A stretch of 64,000 bases of DNA from Incurvaria masculella (GCA_946894095.1 OX335647.2:12418001-12482000), one strand, 5' to 3'; counted from the first letter of the stretch, positions 30,701-36,372 are shown. The notes: generated by a model not told the origin, from the letters alone. Numbers and translations are program-made.

Positions 30701-31030
30701 ATAGATACAAGTTAATAATAATTAAAATGAAAAGAGGCCCCAATACAAATAACTTTATTATTTGTGTTACATTTTTTACAATGGTACTTGGCCGGTTTTT
30801 ACTTGTACTCGTTGTGTACACTCTTCCATATTTGAATGAGTCAACTATCATAACCGCAGTGTACCGATGCAGGTATGCTATGGAGCCTGTACCCTATGGA
30901 GTACTTCGCGAGGAGGAACTGCCCGCCAGCGGAGCACGACAGCTTCTTCGTGCCGCGCTCGTGGTCGTGCCCGACCGTCGTGCTCAAGCCCGGCTGGCGG
31001 TTTCACAACCCGCTGCAGGTGTTCAACTAG
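592..31030 (+). CDS. SOAT: Sterol O-acyltransferase (SOAT/ACAT), 3' part, seven exons
   Basis: This enzyme esterifies sterols with fatty acyl-CoA in the endoplasmic reticulum. Exons are 592-749, 20931-21067, 24216-24391, 27170-27299, 29416-29562, 30027-30342 and 30873-31030. Codon phases match at every junction and together they give about 406 residues ending in TAG. The order follows vertebrate SOAT: RFVMK then YFLFAPTLLYRDHYPR, the WLNAFSEML segment, FYEDWW, FYRTWN.VVH.WL, the AAHE histidine segment, and PRSWSC near the C-terminus. FYRTWN and PRSWSC favour SOAT over DGAT1. Human SOAT1 has about 550 residues, so the N-terminal cytosolic part and first membrane span lie left of the window. 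Oddities are a GC-AG intron, a weak donor after exon 6, a tandemly repeated exon 2 and Thr where the FYxDWWN motif has Asn. Confidence 0.93.
805..1012. repeat. MITE family C end joined to a small hairpin repeat
   Basis: Positions 805-868 match one end of the family C MITE (TCACCTAAATTGGCGTTTACG). After it, 876-1012 is a hairpin whose arms read ACGAGTTATACATCACTT and AAGTGATGTGTAACTCGT. Confidence 0.65.
1021..2046. mobile_element. Tandem array of three family C MITEs
   Basis: Three units start at about 1021, 1371 and 1723 (spacing about 350 bases). Each opens with AGTCTCAGTTCTCACC or a variant and closes with its inverted form, CCAATTTAGGTGACAACTG. Short linkers with GAGCCGGT separate the units. 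The units differ by point changes and small indels, so the tandem is not an assembly echo of one sequence. Confidence 0.8.
2690..3130. other. GC-rich, CpG-rich patch in the intron
   Basis: Positions 2880-3080 are very GC-rich, with runs such as GGGGGGGTGG and many CpG, in otherwise AT-rich sequence. No convincing exon was found: the open frames on both strands are low-complexity. It could be an internal promoter or enhancer, or part of an unknown repeat. Confidence 0.3.
3171..3461 (+). repeat. (GGAC)n-bearing interspersed repeat, copy 2
   Basis: It runs from AAAAACCGGCTAAGTACGAG to GGTACGGAACCCTAAAAA, with a short (GGAC) run near 3394-3410. Block order is the same as in copy 1. Confidence 0.85.
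3632..3783 (-). mobile_element. TTAA-type MITE, family A, fragment
   Basis: It matches the 3' third of the family A MITE, from the CGTGGAAAGAAGATCATGCCC block to TAAGGTCCGAAAGTTCG. Both ends are missing. Confidence 0.75.
4541..4876 (+). repeat. 5' LTR
   Basis: It begins TGTAAAGAAAACCAC and ends GTATAACACTATTATA. AATAAA at 4695-4700 is a likely polyadenylation signal. It lacks the 8 extra bases present in the 3' LTR. Confidence 0.92.
4718..4817 (+). promoter_or_regulatory. Joined 3'/5' splice site and 86-base mini-intron in the 5' LTR
   Basis: A pyrimidine tract and TTTTACAG run straight into GTAAGT at 4732. A second CTTTCGTTTTACAG ends at 4817, so 4732-4817 has a consensus donor (CAG|GTAAGT) and acceptor. 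The same 14-base CTTTCGTTTTACAG stands just before both boundaries. It would lie in the transcript leader upstream of gag. Splicing itself is inference. Confidence 0.6.
4909..6036 (+). pseudogene. Gag of the gypsy-type element, broken by a TAA at 5830
   Basis: The frame opens at ATG 4909 and runs 307 codons to TAA at 5830-5832. Translation in the same frame then continues through a zinc-knuckle-like CQIC...CYH..ENC segment (about 5890-5950) to a TAG at 6034. The original Gag was therefore probably about 375 codons with a nucleic-acid-binding C-terminus, and the internal stop removes the knuckle. The body is charged and helical, as in other Ty3/gypsy capsids; no close family is recognised. The knuckle spacing C-X2-C-X9-H-X4-C is wider than the classical CCHC. 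The final TAG directly follows the frameshift heptamer. Confidence 0.8.
6027..6033 (+). promoter_or_regulatory. Putative -1 ribosomal frameshift site, A_AAA_AAC
   Basis: In the Gag frame the codons are CCA AAA AAC TAG, so the heptamer A AAA AAC is positioned exactly for simultaneous slippage. Slipping back by one base enters the frame that becomes protease and reverse transcriptase. The Gag stop is the next codon. Any downstream stimulatory structure was not assessed. Confidence 0.75.
6030..8171 (+). CDS. Pol: protease, reverse transcriptase and RNase H
   Basis: The frame is -1 relative to Gag and is entered at the A_AAA_AAC site; no ATG is needed, and 6039 is GTG. Counting from 6039, the aspartic protease motif DSG is at residues 22-24. 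Reverse transcriptase includes the SPFAAPVTLAYKK and RLCIDFRELN blocks, and the catalytic FIDD is at 392-395. RNase H has YTDAS (Asp541) and YSDHKPL (Asp608). All catalytic residues that I can place are present. The frame stops at TAA 8169-8171, inside what should be the start of integrase. The order PR-RT-RH-IN is that of Ty3/gypsy. Confidence 0.92.
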   Translation, partial: KLEVPPLIKVKLLLNDTLKVYGIYDSGSNVSLINAKLLRIQPKQNTNDIQIVNLKTINGEKKTKGLVTLKIKIYDIERNMDIFVIENDNFHYDFLIGLDCIKKFNLIQNEELKIMQCNKLKEKKVTSNEVDLKNKNHSKNDTSNLINVEIPDVLGDKNIKQLHYEVLKQENAHINKCEINFNEHVHMDEFEMVVNHLDLNQQSEIDKLIEKYQSVFAKDKYDIGTVRDYEAHIDLMVDKYCYKRPYRCSAEDRREIENQISKLLKNNLIEESYSPFAAPVTLAYKKEDDRKTRLCIDFRELNKIVVPQSQPFPLIEDLMVKTVNCTYFSTFDINSAFWSIPLKIQDRDKTAFVTQEGHFQWTCLPFGLKTAPAIFQRILSNIIRKYELSSFAVNFIDDILIFSKTFKEHLLHISRLLEAIQTEGFRLKFSKCAFANNYAKYLGHIIENNSVRPLKDYLIAVKNFPIPETRKNIRQFLGKVNFHHKLLPHSAIILEPLHNLLRKDVKFKWNAECQESFHKIKALLCTEPILNIFDPELPINIYTDASIKGVGAVLKQVNKNGDSKPVAYFSKKLNEAQKKKKAIYLECLAVKEAVKYWQHWLMGKEFMVYSDHKPLENMNIKARTDEELGDLSYYLSQYNFKIKYLPGKLNQEADCLSRNPVLQTYDNTDDFLKVVNLIKLKDIKKDQQTNLNLQKGKLVLENEIYYKKNKRRK
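8172..9206 (+). pseudogene. Integrase of the gypsy-type element (separated from pol by one stop)
   Basis: This is in the same frame as upstream pol and separated only by TAA 8169. The zinc-binding HHCC motif follows the stop: His-X3-His near 8217-8232 and CDEC..C near 8316. Counting from the ATG at 8250, the catalytic triad is D58, D116 and E152, with the canonical D-X35-E spacing. A basic C-terminal region (NRLNRKKMDELRIGPYKIL) resembles the GPY/F module. The frame ends 50 bases before the 3' LTR. As it stands, the protein would lack a start unless the stop is read through or translation restarts. Confidence 0.85.
9243..9255 (+). other. Polypurine tract
   Basis: AGGGGGGGAGA lies immediately before the 3' LTR, the position used for plus-strand priming in LTR retrotransposons. 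Confidence 0.8.
9256..9599 (+). repeat. 3' LTR
   Basis: It is 344 bases and nearly identical to the 5' LTR, with an 8-base insertion near 9288 and three substitutions. It carries the same joined splice site (CAG|GTAAGT, donor at 9455) and acceptor ending at 9540. TACA target duplication follows. Confidence 0.92.
9780..9935 (+). repeat. LINE 3' tail with (TTTGAA)n
   Basis: GAGAATAAAATGAATTTGAA followed by further TTTGAA repeats matches the end of the insertion at 54895-55158. It is probably the 3' end of a non-LTR retrotransposon; the body is missing. Confidence 0.5.
10830..11460. mobile_element. Foldback element with TTAGG-type loop and AAGTCGGTTA ends
   Basis: Arms 10837-10930 and 11010-11110 are inverted copies (ATAACCGACTTCAAAGAAAA and reverse). 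The loop holds (CCTAA)n. A further 350 bases lead to a third end, CCTCCTTTTTTTGAAGTCGG at 11443-11461. This terminus is a very common repeat in lepidopteran genomes (from memory, unchecked). Confidence 0.75.
10957..11009. repeat. (CCTAA)n, insect telomere-type repeat
   Basis: About ten copies of CCTAA (TTAGG on the - strand) with one variant (CTTAA). It forms the loop of the inverted repeat around it. Confidence 0.9.
11942..12128 (+). repeat. SINE body fragment
   Basis: It contains the SINE body blocks seen in other copies: GTAGGTCCCCTTCCCCT, CGGCAATGAAAAATGG, GTGTTTTCCATCCAGTTC and a GGGCTAATAT end block. The tRNA-like head is missing. Confidence 0.65.
12129..12345. mobile_element. Small foldback MITE, family G, copy 1
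   Basis: The ends are inverted: GGTTCGAGTTCGGGAGTGAG and GATTCGAACTGACTCTTACC. The interior matches the copy at 23003-23245, in the opposite orientation. Confidence 0.6.
12820..13090. other. GC-rich stretch of unknown nature
   Basis: It has GC-rich, CpG-dense sequence with GGGCCCTCCGAGGGGCCCTC. Open frames on both strands are compositional, and no domain is seen. Confidence 0.3.
13107..13745. mobile_element. Head-to-head pair of family C MITEs
   Basis: Two copies of the MITE in the 1021-2046 array, at 13107-13412 and 13433-13742, in opposite orientation and 20 bases apart. The second is more diverged (CTCGCGTAAATTCGCGTTTG at its left end). Confidence 0.75.
13915..14060 (+). repeat. SINE body fragment
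   Basis: It shares the TTGAGGCTGG, TTTCCACGTAAAATTGTAG and GCGGCAATGAAAATTGTC blocks with the longer SINE at 45004-45395. Confidence 0.6.
14350..14705. other. GC-rich stretch left of the large foldback element
   Basis: It is GC-rich with open frames on both strands (about 100 codons) but no domain, splice signal or repeat relative that I can recognise. Confidence 0.3.
14709..15290 (+). repeat. Left terminal inverted repeat, three 140-base modules
   Basis: ACGTCATCGAGTAACAA.ATG starts at 14736, 14876 and 15016, exactly 140 bases apart. Each is followed about 68 bases later by TAGGTTGSCT...CCTGG.ACGTT. The rest of each module is not conserved between modules. Confidence 0.9.
15540..16250 (+). 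pseudogene. LINE reverse transcriptase fragment
   Basis: Broken frames encode recognisable reverse transcriptase blocks in order: VENYRPVSLH, NQFGFRKCRST, FCDVSKAFDCVDHKIL, then INDISS and LFADDKSSIS with the catalytic Asp pair, then LLLNDSKTSLMHWG. Several frameshifts and stops separate them. The likely class is CR1- or Jockey-like; it is long dead. Confidence 0.8.
16350..17402 (+). pseudogene. Penelope-like element reverse transcriptase, broken
   Basis: Conceptual pieces across at least three in-frame stops read GLPKIHKDGNPLRPIVS.., then DVESLYTHVPVQESL, GVAMGSPVTPVVANLFME, RYVDDVISIW, LAFLEVLVARR and VYRKPTHTNR, and then a thumb-like segment ending near 17400. YVDD and the KPTHTNR motif are hallmarks of Penelope-like reverse transcriptases, distinct from LINE and LTR types. 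The C-terminal GIY-YIG endonuclease is missing: the sequence changes abruptly to an RTE fragment after 17402. Confidence 0.85.
17403..18200 (-). pseudogene. RTE-type LINE, ORF2 C-terminal part
   Basis: Reading leftwards, the frames encode KVGLKMNRDKTMVM, EECVYLGQI, RRIQLGWAAFGKLKFALRSD, then YGCETWTLTVAVVQRLK, AQRAMERAMLGISLRDMVR and IRRRTKVVDIGHRVAKLK, and near 17450-17640 the tail of the ORF. These are typical of RTE-clade LINE C-termini. Frameshifts are present. A related copy lies inverted at 18690-19160. Confidence 0.8.
18330..18660 (+). pseudogene. LINE reverse transcriptase fragment (palm region)
   Basis: Pieces read DYGVPQGSIMAPLLFIIFIND, then VIYADDANVIVTDKS with the catalytic YADD, then GKWFAANGLMLNSAKTHCV. 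One frameshift lies near 18480. The sequence differs from the 15540 fragment in its YADD/FADD motif, so it comes from another LINE. Confidence 0.75.
18690..19160 (+). pseudogene. RTE-type LINE C-terminal fragment, inverted relative to 17403-18200
   Basis: It encodes MNRDKIKVMATEGMTGGQI, RRIQLGWAAFGKLKFALRSD and TYDQCVLPVMSG, then jumps to the C-terminal end (NGVWENHPPGGKTAS). The YGxETW to RVAKLK section is deleted between them. It is close in sequence to the - strand copy. Confidence 0.8.
19385..20000. repeat. Imperfect palindrome nested inside the large foldback element
   Basis: Arms of about 170-190 bases: left 19392-19560, right 19795-19990. Shared words include ATAGAAAACATATACAT, GGCGATTTATTTTATTA and CTTCATTAC, each with its reverse complement. 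It is probably a separate foldback MITE. Confidence 0.7.
20245..20825 (-). repeat. Right terminal inverted repeat
   Basis: Reverse complement of 14709-15290 with few differences, including the three GTTACTCGATGACGT modules. An expanded T run at about 20519-20536 marks the main indel. Confidence 0.9.
20931..21067 (+). CDS. SOAT: SOAT exon 2
   Basis: The acceptor ATTCTGTGTCATTGCAG ends at 20930 and the donor is GTGAGT at 21068. It encodes ACRIAWCSLGFVALVALQAA and onwards, a hydrophobic membrane segment, ending CEL in phase 0. The left splice junction matches the spare G of exon 1. Partial tandem copies of this exon follow directly. Confidence 0.88.
21121..21360 (+). pseudogene. Two partial tandem copies of SOAT exon 2
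   Basis: CTGGTGGCGCTCCAGGCGGC starts at 20969 (true exon), 21121 and 21273, a 152-base period. The duplicated unit lacks the exon's first 38 bases and acceptor. Copy 2 keeps the exon end, but the donor GTGAGT has become GTGAAT; copy 3 is cut near 21355. Both carry a frame-altering change just before the unit (GTAGCTTGTGACA), so they look non-coding. Confidence 0.85.
21696..22195 (+). mobile_element. TTAA-type MITE, family A, right end missing
   Basis: It starts TTAAGGTGGCCCAACCCGGC and follows the full-length copies to GAGCAAAATTTGGG, then diverges before the terminal GGGCCACCTTAA. Confidence 0.88.
22395..22545 (-). repeat. tRNA-derived SINE head
   Basis: The reverse complement contains TGGGTTCAAATCCCAGC, a good RNA polymerase III B box. 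The flanks match the CATTCGTGACGAA block of the SINE at 23796. It does not fold as an intact tRNA to my eye. Confidence 0.6.
22546..23002. other. Intronic stretch without recognised features
   Basis: No exon, long frame or repeat copy was recognised here. Confidence 0.4.
23003..23245. mobile_element. Small foldback MITE, family G, copy 2
   Basis: The ends are inverted: GTCCATTCAGGGCAAGAGTG and CACTCTTGCCCTGAATGGAC, an almost perfect terminal inverted repeat. A second copy is at 12129-12345. Confidence 0.7.
23796..24145 (+). repeat. SINE with tRNA-like head
   Basis: The head GCTCGTAGCCTAGTGGCGCG has an A-box-like TAGCCTAGTGG, and GGTTCAATTCC is the B box. The body continues with the TCCATCCAGTTCAATGTAGC block and ends near AGCCATCCATGTCAGG followed by an A run. 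Confidence 0.75.
24216..24391 (+). CDS. SOAT: SOAT exon 3
   Basis: The acceptor CCTCAG ends at 24215 and the donor GTAACG starts at 24392. It encodes FRFVMKIHAAAS, an Ala-rich loop, then TLRHYVYFLFAPTLLYRDHYP and AG of an Arg codon. The second AG at 24220 would break the frame, so the upstream one is used. The YFLFAPTL.YRD.YPR block is strongly conserved in SOAT. The Ala/Gly-rich loop is unusually GC-rich. Confidence 0.92.
24525..24865 (+). repeat. Composite SINE (two partial copies back to back)
   Basis: A + oriented body (ATTCCACGTTAAACTGTAGG to GGCACCTAGT) is followed by a - oriented part (ACAGTTTAACGTGGAATCCG to the head). This suggests insertion into or recombination between copies. Confidence 0.6.
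25023..25502 (+). mobile_element. TTAA-type MITE, family B, copy 1
   Basis: It begins TTAAGGGCCTGGTACTAGCC and ends GGCTAGTCCTAGCGCCTTAA, with imperfect terminal inverted repeats and TTAA at both ends. The copy at 39010-39488 is nearly identical, so both are young. Confidence 0.9.
25503..26140. other. Intronic stretch without recognised features
   Basis: AT-rich, with no exon or known repeat recognised. Confidence 0.4.
26146..26477 (-). repeat. (GGAC)n-bearing interspersed repeat, copy 3
   Basis: It reads in reverse, from TTTTTTAGGGTTCCGTACCC through (GTCC)n to GTTTTAACCGGTTTTTTAA. Confidence 0.85.
26590..26935 (-). repeat. SINE, full body
   Basis: Inverted copy of the 45004-45395 SINE: ACCTTCCTTATATTGCTCGG, then TCCGAACCACGGCC, ending GCGCTACCGAGGCTGAC (head). 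Confidence 0.75.
27170..27299 (+). CDS. SOAT: SOAT exon 4
   Basis: The acceptor TTTGCCTACAG ends at 27169. It encodes the completed Arg, then TKSIRWGVVVMHFGEVAG, a membrane segment, and WSDYGKEPQ in phase 0. The only fitting donor is GCAAGT at 27300, preceded by CAG, which gives a GC-AG intron. Confidence 0.9.
27462..27765. mobile_element. MITE family D, copy 1
   Basis: The left end GACTAGGAGGTCGCGACAAA is inverted at the right (GAACAAAAATGTCGTGACTC, degraded). CAGGCGCCTTATCTAGGTAA and CACTTGGCGCAGGCAGACCG link it to the copy at 44105-44910. Confidence 0.7.
27766..28812. other. AT-rich intronic stretch without recognised features
   Basis: No exon or repeat copy was recognised. It lies between exons 4 and 5 of SOAT. 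Confidence 0.4.
28813..29362 (+). mobile_element. TTAA-type MITE, family A, full length
   Basis: 550 bases including TTAA at both ends. Terminal inverted repeats are AAGGTGGCCCA and TGGGCCACCTT. No coding capacity. The right end lies 53 bases before SOAT exon 5. Confidence 0.92.
29416..29562 (+). CDS. SOAT: SOAT exon 5
   Basis: The acceptor TTTTGGCAG ends at 29415 and the donor GTGCCC starts at 29563. Forty-nine codons start VEATQVVRGMFACVLPGVLS, contain HAWLNAFSEMLTFADRLFYE and end in phase 0, splitting the FYxDWW motif over the next intron. Confidence 0.92.
30027..30342 (+). CDS. SOAT: SOAT exon 6 (catalytic region)
   Basis: The acceptor GACCCACAG ends at 30026. It encodes DWWTTSRFSSFYRTWNRVVH, a loop, then SAAAHELILALSYGFFYPVL, where the His is the expected MBOAT active-site residue, and LNLIIWLGFFIGN. 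It ends with one base (G) before donor GTTCGT, a weak match to consensus. The first Asn of the FYxDWWN motif is Thr here. Confidence 0.93.
30570..30805 (-). repeat. (GGAC)n-bearing interspersed repeat, copy 4
   Basis: It reads in reverse, from ACCCTATTACTAAGCCTCCA through (GTCC)3 to TACTTGGCCGGTTTTTACTT. Confidence 0.8.
30873..31030 (+). CDS. SOAT: SOAT exon 7 (last)
   Basis: The acceptor GTACCGATGCAG ends at 30872. GT completes Gly, followed by MLWSLYPMEYFARRNCPP, a variable stretch, VPRSWSC and a short tail ending VFN and TAG at 31028-31030. The YFARRNCP and PRSW.C blocks match the C-terminus of animal SOAT. No clear AATAAA was seen; ATTAAA at about 31216 is a possible weak signal. Confidence 0.9.
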
Positions 31031-31484
31031 CACTATCGCGCCACGAGACGTCCGAACGGGCGGAACGCCAACCGCCGCTACTTGCCTTAGATTCGAGGAT
31101 AAGATGCTTGGTTTCCTTCAGAATCGCCTTTGCGATATACGCATTCACAAGAGCACTCAGTATAGGTATGCATTGCAGTGCAGGTGCTAGCATTAGACAA
31201 ATACGTAAAGCACAATTAAAAATGTGTGAGTACCTTTGAGGATGCTTGCAAAATTATGAATTAAATGTCATTCTTAACATATAAGTAGGTTAATATATTA
31301 AATAGTTTTGAATATAACCAAAAATATTCAATTCTTACATGTGTAGGTATTGAATGCATGCTTCACGTTAATCTCTGACTAGAAACATACAGCCGTGTTC
31401 AGAGTGAACCTGTCAAATTTAGTACGGGATTAGCACCGGACGAAACATACAAAAACCGGTTTAGTCCGGCAATAATCCGCGCAA

Positions 31485-32034
31485 TTAAGGTGGCCCAACC
31501 CGCTCAACTGTCCATACAAACGGGGAAAGAAGATCACGCCCATATTTCTTATCAGAGATCCCAAATTTTGCTCAAAAAAGCTTTATTTGATCGAACTAGA
31601 TGTCTGATGACCGTTGGCATTGTAAAATTGTGTTTGGTTTCTAAGTTATAAGGTCCGAAAGTTTGAATTTTTCGCGCGTTTTATACAATAACTTTGGTGG
31701 TTTATTACGCAATGATAAAGTAAGAAAACCTTAAAAAGATTAGTCATCAGACATAGCTTATTTAATCAAGATTTATAATCTATTTGGTTTTTGTTAGATT
31801 TTTGACTACAGCGATCGTGGTTTACTTTTAGCTATAAGTCGTTTTGAAATAAAAAAATTCGTATATCTTACCAAATCATAGACTAAGCACATTATCTTTT
31901 TTGTGGACATGTTGCATCTTCCTCATCACGGAGCCTGTATTTTTCTTTGAAACAGAGAAGGTCCCAGAGCGCAACAGCACGGTTTTGTACAGTGCCCGCG
32001 AATGAGTTAGTCCCGCCGGGTTGGGCCACCTTAA
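31485..32034 (-). mobile_element. TTAA-type MITE, family A, full length
   Basis: 550 bases with TTAA at 31485-31488 and 32031-32034; oriented opposite to the 28813 copy. It lies about 450 bases past the SOAT stop, possibly within or just beyond its 3' UTR. Confidence 0.92.
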
Positions 32035-33723
32035 GTTGGCCTTCCCCCTCTGAATACGTCAGATAAAGTCCTGACGGGACTAACGTACTTATATCATACC
32101 TATCTTTACATATGTTTTAATTGCAGCCTCAGACTTAAATCTTAAAAGAAAATCACAAAAAAAAATTTTCCCCAGGCAAAACATTCATTCATGGTAGATA
32201 CTTAAATATACATAGAGCGTAAGAAGAATTGGTATTTGCATCTACTTAGGTGCAATTAACATTTTACTTTACAATGTAAGTAGGTCCTGTTATTGAGTTT
32301 TTCAGTTTTGTTACAATGTAAATTCTTACAAACAACTAAACATGACATTCGTTATTTGACAAAACTTTGTCTTGTACGTACCTATGTGAGTGTATTTTAT
32401 GAGTGGGAGATAGTTGGTATTATTTTCTAAATCTCTGATTATTTTGGACAAATATTGTCAATAAAAAGAGTAGAAAAAACATTATAAATAAACCAAAAAA
32501 TCTTAGTAAATGATGCATTTTTATTCACCTGAACGAATTCATTAATATTATTCTTTAGAAGAATTATGTGAAAAATATGTAATGAATTATGTTCTTTCCT
32601 CTGGTGTGTGCACATGGATGCATCGCATCATACAACAGGCATGTGTCATAGGGAACTTCTAAAGTCCGTTATCTTCCATGTTTCCTAGGAAACTAGTAAG
32701 TTTCCAGACATTACTAAGGCATTTCCTAGCAAATTTTAGGAAACTTGTAAGTTAATCGACCTTACTCTTCAGTACACTTGTAAGACACATACATACAAAT
32801 CTGTGACATTATAAATAAAATTATTTTCAAAATGTTTGAAGGCAACATGCCAAGTGAAATTATTTCACCTCTGAGGGAAGCCATACCCCATACTCCATAG
32901 AAATCTTAGCGTCAGCTTGGAGAACAAAGTCTAAATAAAACTACAAATAAATTCAGGAAAATTAAGCTTTATTCATTGCAATAAACATGATAATAGTAAT
33001 AACAATAATTGCTTTTCTTACACATAATATTACTTTCTATGTATTTATTTATAAATTTATTATTATTTAATTCTTTTATACGATAAAAAATAAAAAATCT
33101 ATAATGTACCTAAACACCTACATAATATGGGAATGCGATCACTTCGGCTGAGTACCCATCACTAGCCACAAAATTCACCACATATGGATGTACGTATATT
33201 ATTTTGATGAACTCTCATGAAAGTGGTAGAATAATCTAGCACTCTTCTAGCACTCTTGAACTTCATATCACATGAATATGGCATAAAATTGTGTTAGAAT
33301 AGGACTAACATTGGTTTGCCTTCAATATTTAGGTGATTCTGTTGTAGTTCTTTCTTACAGTCAGGCGAGAACGTTAGAAAAAAATTACTACTTTCCAACT
33401 GGGCAGTTGTTTGTTAAATAACTTTATCGGAAATTGCCGGCAGTTTTAGCATTTGGATAATAAAGTCCAGCCCAAACACGAGATCAACTATTTAACAGCG
33501 TGGTCCGATTTGAGTCAATCATTTTCATGTTGGTCCAATTTACTCTGGCAGCTCGCGAAATGGCGTACCGTGAACGATATGTCACTGTAACGTCATTAAT
33601 ACAACAACGGTTTTAACAAATGTAATTTGTTTATTTCTTGTGTACACCTCAAAACGGACCGCACAGTTAAACTAACTCCAGATGGGTTATATTGTTTTTA
33701 AAAAGAACTACATATTAACACTT
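32035..33723. other. Intergenic AT-rich stretch
   Basis: No gene, exon or repeat family recognised between the SOAT 3' end and the MITE at 33724. Repeated TTTCCTAG-type words near 32680-32750 are short and may be chance. Confidence 0.4.
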
Positions 33724-34684
33724 ACAGTCGTATTCAGAGAGAGCTGTAAAAATTTTGTATGCGGGTTGCCGTAATAAGAAAAACGCTATTCAGGATTAGT
33801 TAGTCCTTGTAATGGCGCTCAACTTACCGCCGGACTAAGACCGTACTAGTGACCGTTTTGTAACTGCCAGTTGTATTCAGAGAGAGCTATAAAAGCTTAA
33901 AACGTGGACTAAATCAGAACTGACAGGTTATGAAAAATTGTATTCAGAGAGCCGGTTTAGGGTTACAGTATTAACGCTTATATAACGGTTTATTCCCGTG
34001 CATCTCATTAGAGCCGACTAAGGAATACGTCGTTTGTGGTTCGCACTCCACATTAAACTGTAGTGTCCCCCGTTCCTTACTAAGTGGTAGGGATAGTCCC
34101 AGGTTGGTACCATCGCATTGAATGAACGATGGTCGAAGTGGCAATGAAAATTGTCCGTGTTTTGCATCCAGTCCAATGCAGCTGTGCTATAAAAGGAAGG
34201 TACCTACTGGCATTGCATTGTACCTATTTGCCATTAGGTGTGTTGGGCTAATATCATGACAATTAATTTAATAAAAACCGTTTCATTCCTACCAAATCCT
34301 GTTGAAATTGGCCGCAAACGTGTTATGCATATTTACACAGTGGCATGAGTTTATTAGGTCCATCAGTGCATACCTATAGAACAATATTATATAAGAGCAT
34401 ACAACTTTTTTTTAATTCTATGCCTATGATATTGTTGCACACATACGTCTATTCTGTGTGCCTTGCGGAACGTGATTCATGACGTGGGACAGCTAGTGAC
34501 AGCTTTTAAACAAGATAACAGTGTTGTCTCAATCAGTAATGTGAGAAAGAGTAAGGCGAGATAAGCAATGCGCAAATCTTAGAGCACAAACAAACAAGCA
34601 ATGATTAAATATTGCCATAAGCAAGCAGATCCGTAAAAAGGTCATTAATACGGGAATAATCGCGCCACTCTGAATACGACTGTC
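33724..34684. mobile_element. MITE family E with a SINE inside
   Basis: It has inverted ends ACAGTCGTATTCAGAGAG and CTCTGAATACGACTGT. Internal near-copies of the end lie near 33868 and 33938. A SINE body occupies 34045-34262. A lone end of the same family is at about 59250-59275. Confidence 0.7.
34045..34262 (+). repeat. SINE body fragment
   Basis: CACATTAAACTGTAG, GGTTGGTACCATCGCATTGA, GTGGCAATGAAAATTGTC and TGTTGGGCTAATATCATGAC match the other SINE copies. Confidence 0.7.
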
Positions 34685-34954
34685 ATTCTTTATACTTATA
34701 TTACGGATATTAGTGGAATATATAAGTATAATCCGGTATAAGTGGAATATATAAGTATTGGAAACTGAAGATAAAATTTGAATTCAACCTATTGTACATT
34801 TTGTTTAAATCAATTAGCCACATATATTTATTGAAGTGATGCAGGACTCACGGACATCCATAATAAGCTATACAAATGTGACAAAATATGCAACTCTGAT
34901 AACAAAATTGATATATGAGTAATTACTAGTAATGCAATATTTAAAAATTATATA

Positions 34955-35150
34955 AAATAATTCTCTTCATAGCAAAAAGACAAGAATCCTGGGAAAAGTT
35001 CAAATGTTTATAGAATGAGAAAATGTGTTTCACACTTCTCTTGTTGGATGATAAAGAATGGTTCATGTCTCCCTGTACATTATTCTAAATTTTAACATAG
35101 ATTAAATGTGGTTTTTGTAATACTATTACATTTTAACCAAACATAAAAAA
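34955..35150 (+). repeat. Duplicated segment, uninterrupted copy
   Basis: It matches 36935-37004 plus 37767-37895: CATAGCAAAAAGACA, AAAATGTGTTTCA, CTTCTCTTGTTG and TTCTAAATTTTAACATAGAT in the same order. The second copy carries a LINE in the middle. Confidence 0.75.
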
Positions 35151-35876
35151 TATTTTGTGTCGAAAGTTTTATCATTTAGCCTGGCAACAATCCAGGATTC
35201 TTTGGCAGCAATTGAGAGTTGTTGTTAAAAAATTTCAGTCGTGCCCACACGTTTTGTGGGCGGAGCACCCCAGCTTTAAACGTTTTAAATGGCAGCACAC
35301 TGTATCATGGAGTATTACAAAAAGTCTGCATACTTATTAAATACTCATACTTTGTAAACGATTTTACAATCAACAATGCTTTGACGAAAGATTATCGGAA
35401 ATCGGTTAACAAAACCAATTTTATATTTTAATGTTACTGTAACTATTGAAGACATTATTCAAATGAATTCTGATAAAAATGTTAAAAACTTCTAACTGGA
35501 ACATTGCCCGTCGGATTTTTTAATATAACGTTTAATATCAGTGGAAGTCTTACCAATCATGAGTTCTTTCGCATCGAACACGGACTAGAGGTAAAATCAG
35601 ATGGACAACAACTAAATCATGCCAGCCGCACACAAAAGTAAAAATGTCACCGAGCGCTTCTGCTCATGAACTTAGAGATACAACCGTACAAAATACACTA
35701 GTGTGGCGAATGGAATAAAGTAGGTAGAATAAAGGGTGCTGAGAGGAAACTCGATGCTGTGACAGACGTTCATACGGCAGGCGTGCGGTCCATACTGTCA
35801 CGCAGCAGCGACGTAGACATCCTGCAACGAGAACATGGTTCTTTGTTATTGTATTTTGTTGGGTTTTTTTTTTCAG

Positions 35877-36051
35877 AAGTGAAACATCTTTAGGCATGGT
35901 AGGGCAACAAATTGGCCCAGATCAAACGAAAAGTGAACTGCCCCCAAATCACACGGCGCGACTCCAAAATGCTCAATTGGACGTTCTGCCATCACACTTT
36001 GTCACTCCTCACGCATGCGCACTACGTATGTCAACACAAGCTAGAACCTAA
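35877..36051 (+). CDS. Possible orphan terminal exon, 57 codons
   Basis: A long T-tract and CAG end at 35876, followed by an open frame of 57 codons (SETSLGMVGQQIG... to a C-terminal STQART) and TAA at 36049. No family recognised and no upstream exon identified. It could be the decayed end of a transposon gene. The exon interpretation rests only on the acceptor and open frame. Confidence 0.2.
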
Positions 36052-36091
36052 GGGAATAGTCCCATACCACATGACCGATTTGAAGTCCCTT

Positions 36092-36150
36092 TTGGATAAT
36101 AATGGTCACACGGGGGGGGGGGGGCCCTGTGACCATTATTACATAATGAT
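36092..36150. repeat. Short hairpin with a G run in the loop
   Basis: AATAATGGTCAC and GTGACCATTATT form the arms; the loop contains a run of about 13 G. Confidence 0.7.
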
Positions 36151-36257
36151 TAAAATATTATTATATTTTATGCAGCTACAAGCTGATGCATGTATTTTAA
36201 TTATTGAGTGCACTGTATTCATATTTTACAAGTAAAGTTTAGTTTCTATTCATTGTT

Positions 36258-36372
36258 TCTCGTTTTTAATATTTGTCCCATTTGTTTTTAAAACTGTTCA
36301 CTGAGTTGGAACATATCACTTCTTCTGGCAATTTATTCCAAGTGTCAACAACCCTGTTAGATAGGAATAGGA
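36258..36372 (-). pseudogene. LINE ORF2 C-terminal fragment (CR1-like)
   Basis: It encodes SNRVVDTWNKLPEEVI and SVNSFKNKWDKY then stop, the usual C-terminus of CR1/L2-type LINEs. Only this end remains. Confidence 0.6.
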
